Shown: positions 58,892 to 64,000 of the stretch, piece by piece | How positions within the stretch are numbered: the stretch's first letter is position 1 | How the letters are laid out: each line of letters opens with the position of its first letter | Source of the DNA: Lachnospiraceae bacterium | GTDB taxonomy: Bacteria > Bacillota > Clostridia > Lachnospirales > Lachnospiraceae | Length of the DNA stretch: 64,000 nt | Assembly (NCBI GenBank): GCA_017465095.1 | Contig: JAFTWX010000099.1 | Coordinates: forward strand, 1-64,000 | Reading direction: 5' to 3' | Translations under genes and position numbers: made by a program | The notes under the pieces: model-generated | What the model saw: the letters and a program-made list of their open reading frames with translations, nothing else | The model's database searches: none | Told to the model about the DNA's origin: nothing

Positions 58892-59308
58892 TTGAAGCAA
58901 ATAAAGAGAAGAATTGCGTGGACCGGTATGCTTGTGCTTACTGTTTTTTTGTTCGGGTGTAAAAGTGACAAGTTGGATGAAGAAAAAGTGACAAATATCG
59001 AGTATACGGTGACGAGCGAGGACCGTCTTCCGGCGGAACTGAAGGAGCTTGTGGAGGAGAAAAAGCAGCAGCCTTTTAAAATGACTTTTCGCGACGGAGA
59101 GTATTTATATATATGCCAGGGATATGGGAAGCAGCCATGCGGAGGTTACAGCATTCAGGTAGAAGAAGTATACAGAACCTCCAATGCAGTTTACTTTTCT
59201 GCCGCGCTGATCGGACCGACGCAGGCGGAGGCACAGATGCAGATGCCGACCTATCCGTATATTGTAATAAAAACAGAATATCAGGATATGACAGTTGTCT
59301 TTGACTGA
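58892..59308 (+). CDS. Lipoprotein with PrcB C-terminal-like domain
   Basis: A 138-residue lipoprotein: MKQIKRRIAW, hydrophobic run, lipobox LFGC (Cys about 23). The C-terminal domain (about 70-136) reads YLYICQGYGKQPCGGYSIQVEEVYRTSNAVYFSA...MPTYPYIVIKTE and matches the PrcB_C ('protease complex subunit PrcB') family. These small domains occur in secreted proteins, often with protease partners; none is here. It begins at TTG, 8 bases after ggag; the only nearby ATG is in another frame. It lies 48 bp before pyrC. Confidence 0.85.
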   Translation: MKQIKRRIAWTGMLVLTVFLFGCKSDKLDEEKVTNIEYTVTSEDRLPAELKELVEEKKQQPFKMTFRDGEYLYICQGYGKQPCGGYSIQVEEVYRTSNAVYFSAALIGPTQAEAQMQMPTYPYIVIKTEYQDMTVVFD

Positions 59309-59356
59309 CCATTTAGTGTATGATTAAGAGGCAGGAAAGAACAGGAGGAACGCAGG

Positions 59357-60652
59357 ATGAAATTGATTCAGGGAGGTACTGTCGTTGATCCTTGCAAGGG
59401 AACGATGTACCGGAAAGATATTTTGATAAAGGACGGAAAAATCGCTGAGATCAGCGAAAAAATTGATGCTTCCGATTATGGAAAAGAAGTGCAGATCATA
59501 GATGCATCCGGAAAAAAGATCGGACCGGGACTTGTAGATGTTCATGTCCATTTCCGTGATCCGGGATTTACTTATAAAGAGGACATAGAAACAGGTGCGT
59601 TGTCTGCGGCGAAAGGCGGTTTTACCGCTGTGGTGCTCATGGCTAACACGAAACCGACCGTGGATAATGAAGAGACACTTGCTTACGTGCTGGAAAAGGG
59701 AGAAAAAACGGCTATTCACGTTCACACCTGCGCAGCGATAACCAAGTCTTTGCAGGGAGAGACGATGACGGACATGGAAGGGCTCAAAGATGCAGGAGCG
59801 GTAGGATTTACCGACGACGGAATTCCGATTTTGTCCGAAGAGCTTGTGAGAGCGGCCATGGAGAAGGCGGCGAAGCTGGATGTTCCCCTCAGTTTTCATG
59901 AGGAGGATCCTTCGTTTATTGATAACAACGGAATCAACAGAGGAAAGGCATCGGCGCATTTCGGCATCGGCGGATCGGACCGGATGGCCGAGATCAGCCT
60001 TGTGGAAAGAGATCTTGAGATTGCGCTTTCCACCGGGGCAGCGTTCAATGTACAGCACATCAGTGCAAAGGAGAGCGTGGAGCTGGTGCGAAAGGCCAAG
60101 AAAAAAGCATCTGAGTTAGGGCAAAGCAACATTCATGCGGAGGCGACGCCGCATCATTTCACCTTGACAGAGGAGGCGGCTGTCAAATACGGAACGTTGG
60201 CGAAGATGAATCCGCCGCTCCGTGAGGAAGCGGATCGCATGGCCGTGATAGAAGGTCTGGCAGACGGAACCATTGATTTGATTGCAACCGACCATGCTCC
60301 GCACAGCAGTGAGGAAAAAGAACGGCCGATTACGGAGGCACCGAGCGGTATCATCGGACTGGAGACGGCATTTGCGTTGGCGGTTACGAATCTGGTAAAA
60401 CCGGGTTACCTGACGCTTACCCAGTTGTTCGACCGTATGAGTCTGGCTCCGGCGAAGATGTATCATCTTCCGTACGGAAACTTAGAGGTAGGAAAAGATG
60501 CGGATATGATTATTTTTGACGATGAAAAGGAGATTACCTTCGACCGTTTTGTGTCAAAATCTTCCAATTCCCCGTTTCTCGGACAAACATTTTATGGTAC
60601 CATTGAAATGACGATATGCAAGGGCGAGATTGCCTATGCTGAAAAACAATAA
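59357..60652 (+). CDS. pyrC: Dihydroorotase
   Basis: A 431-residue amidohydrolase. GPGLVDVHVHFRDPGFTYKEDIETG contains the HxH metal motif and substrate Arg; later come SFHEEDPS, FNVQHISAKESV, HAEATPHHFTLTE and IATDHAPHSSEEK with the catalytic Asp. It cyclises carbamoyl-aspartate to dihydroorotate. RBS caggagga. It is followed by pyrK and pyrD, so three steps of UMP synthesis (ring closure and oxidation) are in one unit. No PyrR-type attenuator is seen upstream. Confidence 0.96.
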   Translation: MKLIQGGTVVDPCKGTMYRKDILIKDGKIAEISEKIDASDYGKEVQIIDASGKKIGPGLVDVHVHFRDPGFTYKEDIETGALSAAKGGFTAVVLMANTKPTVDNEETLAYVLEKGEKTAIHVHTCAAITKSLQGETMTDMEGLKDAGAVGFTDDGIPILSEELVRAAMEKAAKLDVPLSFHEEDPSFIDNNGINRGKASAHFGIGGSDRMAEISLVERDLEIALSTGAAFNVQHISAKESVELVRKAKKKASELGQSNIHAEATPHHFTLTEEAAVKYGTLAKMNPPLREEADRMAVIEGLADGTIDLIATDHAPHSSEEKERPITEAPSGIIGLETAFALAVTNLVKPGYLTLTQLFDRMSLAPAKMYHLPYGNLEVGKDADMIIFDDEKEITFDRFVSKSSNSPFLGQTFYGTIEMTICKGEIAYAEKQ

Positions 60653-60680
60653 AACCAAACAGACAGAAAGGATCAGACGT

Positions 60681-61469
60681 ATGGCACAGAAGAAAAAAGT
60701 AGTTGCAAGAGTATTCCGCCAGGATGAGATTGCAACCGATATTTATGATATGTGGATTGAGACCGATTTGGCAAAGGATGCGAAACCGGGTCAGTTTATC
60801 AGTGTATATCCGAAAAATCAGGCAACGCTCCTTCCGAGACCGATCAGTATCTGCGAAGTCAATGAAGAAAAGACCATGCTTCGCATTGTGTACCGTGTGG
60901 CAGGACAGGGAACAGCGGAGTTTTCCGGCTATCATACCGGAGGGGATATCACTATCCTCGGAACACTGGGAAACGGGTTCGCTCTTGATAAAGCAGACGG
61001 AAAGAGAGTCTTTCTCATGGGAGGCGGTATCGATATTCCACCGATGCTTCAGCTTGCAAAGGAACTGAAAGCCCGCGGAAAAGCACAGAGTATCAGTGCG
61101 ATTCTCGGATACAGAAACGAGCTGTTTCTTCAGGAAGATTTCAAGCCGTTTGCTGATCTTTATGCGGCGACGGAGGACGGAAGCTTCGGAAGCAAGGGGA
61201 CTGTTATGGATGCAATCAGGGACAATGGACTGGAAGGTGACATCATCATGGCCTGCGGTCCGATGCCGATGCTTCGTGCCATTAAAAAGTTTGCAGAAGA
61301 TAACGGAATGGAAGCATATATCTCTTTGGAAGAAAGAATGGCCTGCGGAGTCGGAGCATGTCTTGGTTGTGTATGCACCACCAAGGAAGTGGATCATCAC
61401 TCTCATGTAAAAAATGCAAGAATTTGTACCGACGGACCGGTCTATGATGCAAAGGAGGTAATGATCTGA
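60681..61469 (+). CDS. pyrK: Dihydroorotate dehydrogenase electron transfer subunit
   Basis: A 262-residue protein with the ferredoxin-reductase-like FAD domain (LLPRPISICEVN) and NAD-binding domain (FLMGGGIDIPPMLQLA; IMACGPMPML). The C-terminal [2Fe-2S] ligands CGVGACLGCVC with a distal Cys in ARICTDGP follow. It passes electrons from PyrD to NAD+. The ATG after gaaaggat is preferred to an in-frame ATG inside pyrC. Its stop overlaps the pyrD start by one base (TGATG). Confidence 0.95.
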   Translation: MAQKKKVVARVFRQDEIATDIYDMWIETDLAKDAKPGQFISVYPKNQATLLPRPISICEVNEEKTMLRIVYRVAGQGTAEFSGYHTGGDITILGTLGNGFALDKADGKRVFLMGGGIDIPPMLQLAKELKARGKAQSISAILGYRNELFLQEDFKPFADLYAATEDGSFGSKGTVMDAIRDNGLEGDIIMACGPMPMLRAIKKFAEDNGMEAYISLEERMACGVGACLGCVCTTKEVDHHSHVKNARICTDGPVYDAKEVMI

Positions 61470-62371
61470 TGAATACAAAAGTTACAATTGCAGGAGTAGA
61501 ATTTAAAAATCCGGTTATGACTGCATCGGGAACCTTCGGTTCCGGAATGGAGTACGGCGAGTTTGTAGATTTAAATAAATTGGGAGCTGTCGTTACGAAA
61601 GGTGTGGCAAATGTACCTTGGCCGGGTAATCCGACACCTCGAGTTGCGGAGACTTACGGTGGTATGCTCAATGCCATCGGACTTCAAAATCCGGGGATTG
61701 AGGTGTTTGTGGAGAGAGATTTGGAATTTCTCAAGAAGTATGACACAAAAGTAATTGTCAACGTGTGCGGAAAGAGCATCGAAGACTACGTGGAAGTAGT
61801 GGAACGTCTCTCGGACGAGGCGGTGGACATGCTGGAGATTAATGTTTCCTGTCCGAACGTAAAAGAGGGAGCCATTGCTTTCGGACAGAATGCAAAAGCA
61901 CTTTCCGAGATTACGGCAGAGATTAAAAAGAAAGCAAAGCAGCCTGTAATCATGAAGCTCAGTCCGAATGTAACGGATATTACCGAGATGGCGAAAGCAG
62001 CGGAAGCTGCAGGTGCGGATGCACTTTCCCTGATCAATACGATTACGGGAATGAAGATAGATATTCACAGAAGAGCGTTTGCGCTGGCTAACAAAACGGG
62101 CGGTATGAGCGGTCCGGCCATCAAGCCGGTGGCGGTGCGCATGGTGTATCAGGTAGCTAACGCCGTGAATATTCCGATTATCGGAATGGGCGGTATCGCA
62201 AATGCAGAAGATGCCATTGAATTTATGATGGCAGGTGCGACAGCGGTTTCTGTCGGCGCCATGAATTTCGTCAATCCGTATACGACAGTAGAGACGGTGG
62301 AAGGTATCGAAGCCTTCATGAAAGAAAAAGGAATCGCAGACATCAATGAAATTATCGGCTGTGTAAAATAA
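61469..62371 (+). CDS. pyrD: Dihydroorotate dehydrogenase, catalytic subunit (class 1B)
   Basis: A 300-residue FMN-dependent TIM barrel. Motifs: NPVMTASGTFGSGMEY, NAIGLQNPG, INVSCPNVKEG (catalytic Cys at residue 128, as in classes 1A and 1B), KLSPNVTDI, and GMGGI with AGATAVSVG for FMN phosphate binding. It oxidises dihydroorotate to orotate together with PyrK. RBS aaaggaggt lies in the end of pyrK. The transcript ends at the hairpin shared with the next gene. Confidence 0.96.
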   Translation: MNTKVTIAGVEFKNPVMTASGTFGSGMEYGEFVDLNKLGAVVTKGVANVPWPGNPTPRVAETYGGMLNAIGLQNPGIEVFVERDLEFLKKYDTKVIVNVCGKSIEDYVEVVERLSDEAVDMLEINVSCPNVKEGAIAFGQNAKALSEITAEIKKKAKQPVIMKLSPNVTDITEMAKAAEAAGADALSLINTITGMKIDIHRRAFALANKTGGMSGPAIKPVAVRMVYQVANAVNIPIIGMGGIANAEDAIEFMMAGATAVSVGAMNFVNPYTTVETVEGIEAFMKEKGIADINEIIGCVK

Positions 62372-62374
62372 ATG

Positions 62375-62424
62375 ACATAACCTCCCGATTGCTTGCATAC
62401 AATGTATCAAGAAATCGGGAGGTT
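62375..62424 (+). promoter_or_regulatory. Hairpin combining pyr terminator, sigma-E-like promoter and RBS of the sipL-like gene
   Basis: aacctcccgatt (62379-62390) pairs perfectly with aatcgggaggtt (62413-62424), followed by TTTT. The loop contains CATACAAT (62396-62403), the sigma-E -10 consensus, with ACATAAC (62375-62381) as a partial -35 at 14 bp. The RBS gggagg lies in the 3' arm. mRNA started at this promoter would lack the 5' arm. Confidence 0.75.
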
Positions 62425-62428
62425 TTTT

Positions 62429-63985
62429 ATGAATATCATTCGAAATAACATACATATGGACAGGATAAAATGCAGTGCTGCCAGTCAGATGAGTCTTGAG
62501 GATGACATTAATCTTCCGGAGAACAGTCCGGATTTGAGCAAAATTATTTTCAAGGACGGCAACATAGTTGTTACGGATACGAAAGTCTGGAAGGATCATG
62601 TGCAGCTGAAGGGCGTCATGGAGGTGTCCATTTTGTATGTGACGGAGGACGATGATGATAAGCTGGCGCGCATAGAGGGAAAACTTAATTTCGACGAAAC
62701 GTTGTATGTGGAAGGGGCACAGCCGGGCGACGTGATGGATGTCAATTGGAAGATTGAAGACCTTTCCGTCAGCGTGATTAACTCAAGAAAACTGAGTGCA
62801 AGGAGCATAGTTACCGTGTGCTTACAGTCAGATATGCTGTATGACGAGGAAGCAGCTTGTGACTTGCAGGATGCGGAGCACATTGAGTACCATTTACAAC
62901 AGATGGAGCTTGCGCGCCTTGCAATCTGCAAGAGGGATATTTACAGGATCAGACAAGAGCTGGAGCTTCCGTCCCACATGCCGAACATATTCCGGCTTAT
63001 ATGGCAGAGTGTGAGAATTACATCGCCGGTATTTAAGCCGATGGAGGATAAAATCGGGCTGAGCGGTGAGCTTTCGGTTTTTCTGCTCTACGAGAGTACC
63101 CAGGAGAATGACAATGTCCAATATTATGAAACATCCCTTCCGTTCAGCGGAACGATAGATTGTCAGGGGAGCCATGAAATGATGATTCCGGACATCAGAT
63201 ACTGCATCAGCAGCCGTGAATTTGAAGTACGTCCGGATCTTGACGGAGAAGAGCGCGGCTTTTCCATGGAGCTTGTGCTTGATCTCTGTATCAAAATGTA
63301 TGAGGAGGAAAATGTGGCAGTCCTCAGTGACGTATACGGGACGAGAAAAGATGTGGAAGCGGAAGTGAAGACGGGTACATTCCGGAAAATACTTGTGCGC
63401 AACAACGGTGTGTGCAGACTCAGTGAAAAAATACCGGTGGAAGGAAATCCTCAGATTCTTCAGCTGATTCACAGTGAAGGGGAGGCTTACGTGGAAGAGT
63501 GTGAGCGGATGCAGGACGGAATACAAATTGAGGGAGTCATTGCCATGAAATGCCTTTATGTGACAAGTGATGACAAAACGCCGTATTCTTCCATGGAGCA
63601 TAATATTCCGTTTACTTATATGCTTGAAACGGGAGGCGCAGTGACAGAAGTGCTCCCGGAGATAAAAGTTAGCTTGGAACAACTTTCTGTGAGTATGCCC
63701 GATGCAAACGAACTGGAGGCAAAAATTGCACTGAACATTACGGGGATTGTTTTTGAAGAATTTGAAAAAGAGCTCGTGACGGATATACATATTCTGGAAC
63801 CGGATAAAGCGGCGAGGAGAAATCGCCCGGCCATGGTTGTTCACATGGTTTCCGGTGAAGATACGCTTTGGAAAATAGGGAAGAAGTACAATATGCCGGT
63901 CAGCAGAATCCGGGAAATGAATGCTATGACTTCGGATGAAGTAAAAGCGGGAGATAAATTACTGTTGGTGAAGGAAAGAGAATAA
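62429..63985 (+). CDS. DUF3794 (SPOCS)-LysM spore protein, SipL-like
   Basis: A 518-residue protein with three DUF3794/SPOCS-like segments (about 30-140, 175-290, 335-455), each of the type 'vkGvm.v.ilYvtedd...i...ipF'. A C-terminal LysM domain (about 468-515, HMVSGEDTLWKIGKKYNMPVSRIREMNAM) ends it. This architecture is that of SipL, which links SpoIVA to the coat in Clostridioides difficile and is made under sigma-E; the LysM domain contacts SpoIVA. The ATG at 62429 follows gggagg; an upstream in-frame start lies in the hairpin and is rejected. Confidence 0.88.
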   Translation: MNIIRNNIHMDRIKCSAASQMSLEDDINLPENSPDLSKIIFKDGNIVVTDTKVWKDHVQLKGVMEVSILYVTEDDDDKLARIEGKLNFDETLYVEGAQPGDVMDVNWKIEDLSVSVINSRKLSARSIVTVCLQSDMLYDEEAACDLQDAEHIEYHLQQMELARLAICKRDIYRIRQELELPSHMPNIFRLIWQSVRITSPVFKPMEDKIGLSGELSVFLLYESTQENDNVQYYETSLPFSGTIDCQGSHEMMIPDIRYCISSREFEVRPDLDGEERGFSMELVLDLCIKMYEEENVAVLSDVYGTRKDVEAEVKTGTFRKILVRNNGVCRLSEKIPVEGNPQILQLIHSEGEAYVEECERMQDGIQIEGVIAMKCLYVTSDDKTPYSSMEHNIPFTYMLETGGAVTEVLPEIKVSLEQLSVSMPDANELEAKIALNITGIVFEEFEKELVTDIHILEPDKAARRNRPAMVVHMVSGEDTLWKIGKKYNMPVSRIREMNAMTSDEVKAGDKLLLVKERE

Positions 63986-63986
63986 G

Positions 63987-64000
63987 ATGAAAAGAACCGG
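63987..64000 (+). CDS. Start of a further gene, cut by the window end
   Basis: ATG AAA AGA ACC GG follows aaggaaag by 8 bases and starts 1 base after the SipL-like stop. Only four codons are visible, so no product can be named. Confidence 0.35.

Noticed and set aside
62894..63844. 316-aa minus-strand ORF
   Set aside because: Antisense shadow of the SipL-like gene; His/Phe/Arg-rich and without an RBS.

Overview
The window reads as chromosome of a spore-forming, probably motile Gram-positive anaerobe of the Lachnospiraceae (Clostridia). The grounds are a moderate A+T bias, strong AAAGGAGG-type ribosome binding sites, Rho-independent terminators after most transcription units, an ileS T-box leader, sporulation genes (spoVT, spoIID-like, spoIIQ-like, a sipL-like DUF3794-LysM gene), BspA-type leucine-rich surface proteins, an OFA transporter and a near-consensus sigma-28 (flagellar type) promoter. 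No species is assigned. No rRNA, phage, IS transposase or CRISPR array was seen.

Layout. 1-3050: two tRNA-Gly genes, an unusual array of TTTACGGTTG/CAACCGTAAA half-sites (231-530), two lipoproteins, a small NHLP/Nif11-like protein and an EcsC-family protein. 3-12.5 kb: OFA and MATE transporters, a NUDIX hydrolase, a CorC/HlyC-type protein behind a leader peptide and terminator, two small membrane proteins, then a MacB-type ABC exporter behind a yybP-ykoY-like (manganese) riboswitch. 12.6-18.2 kb: a minus-strand operon (SpoIIAA-like protein, BIG2 secreted protein, O-antigen-ligase-like polymerase), a CBS protein and a BspA protein. 18.2-23.7 kb: a PurF homologue without the usual N-terminal cysteine, a sodium/alanine symporter, a small membrane gene whose RBS lies in a hairpin, an ECF sigma/RsiV-type pair and an XRE regulator. 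23.8-30.9 kb: a large surface protein split by an in-frame stop, a GGDEF protein, a secreted FN3 protein, and an HTH + BRO cassette between 72-bp perfect direct repeats just upstream of spoVT. 31-49.7 kb: three DegV genes (one near pncB and a UMF1 transporter, two in tandem), ileS with T-box, glycogen phosphorylase, an LRR surface protein, an Rpn-type nuclease and an aconitase-family hydratase. 49.7-64 kb: a sigma-28-driven calcium-binding-type protein, a spoIID/spoIIQ-like pair, an amidohydrolase, a GH9-like lipoprotein with ddl and murF, plsC facing them, a PrcB lipoprotein, pyrC-pyrK-pyrD, and a sipL-like gene.

How parts work together. Pyrimidine synthesis (pyrC, pyrK, pyrD), peptidoglycan precursor synthesis (ddl, murF), phospholipid synthesis (plsC) and NAD salvage (pncB) are housekeeping. 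Surface proteins recur and share basic FN3-like or LRR C-terminal ends. Sporulation genes sit next to promoter sequences resembling the sigma factors expected for them: sigma-G for spoVT, sigma-F for spoIIQ, sigma-E for sipL.

The most interesting recurring design is a hairpin that ends the upstream transcript, carries the next gene's promoter -10 in its loop and that gene's RBS in its 3' arm. It appears at 21636-21680 (minus strand), 30314-30371 and 62375-62424. Read-through mRNA should fold and hide the RBS, while mRNA started inside the hairpin should leave it free.
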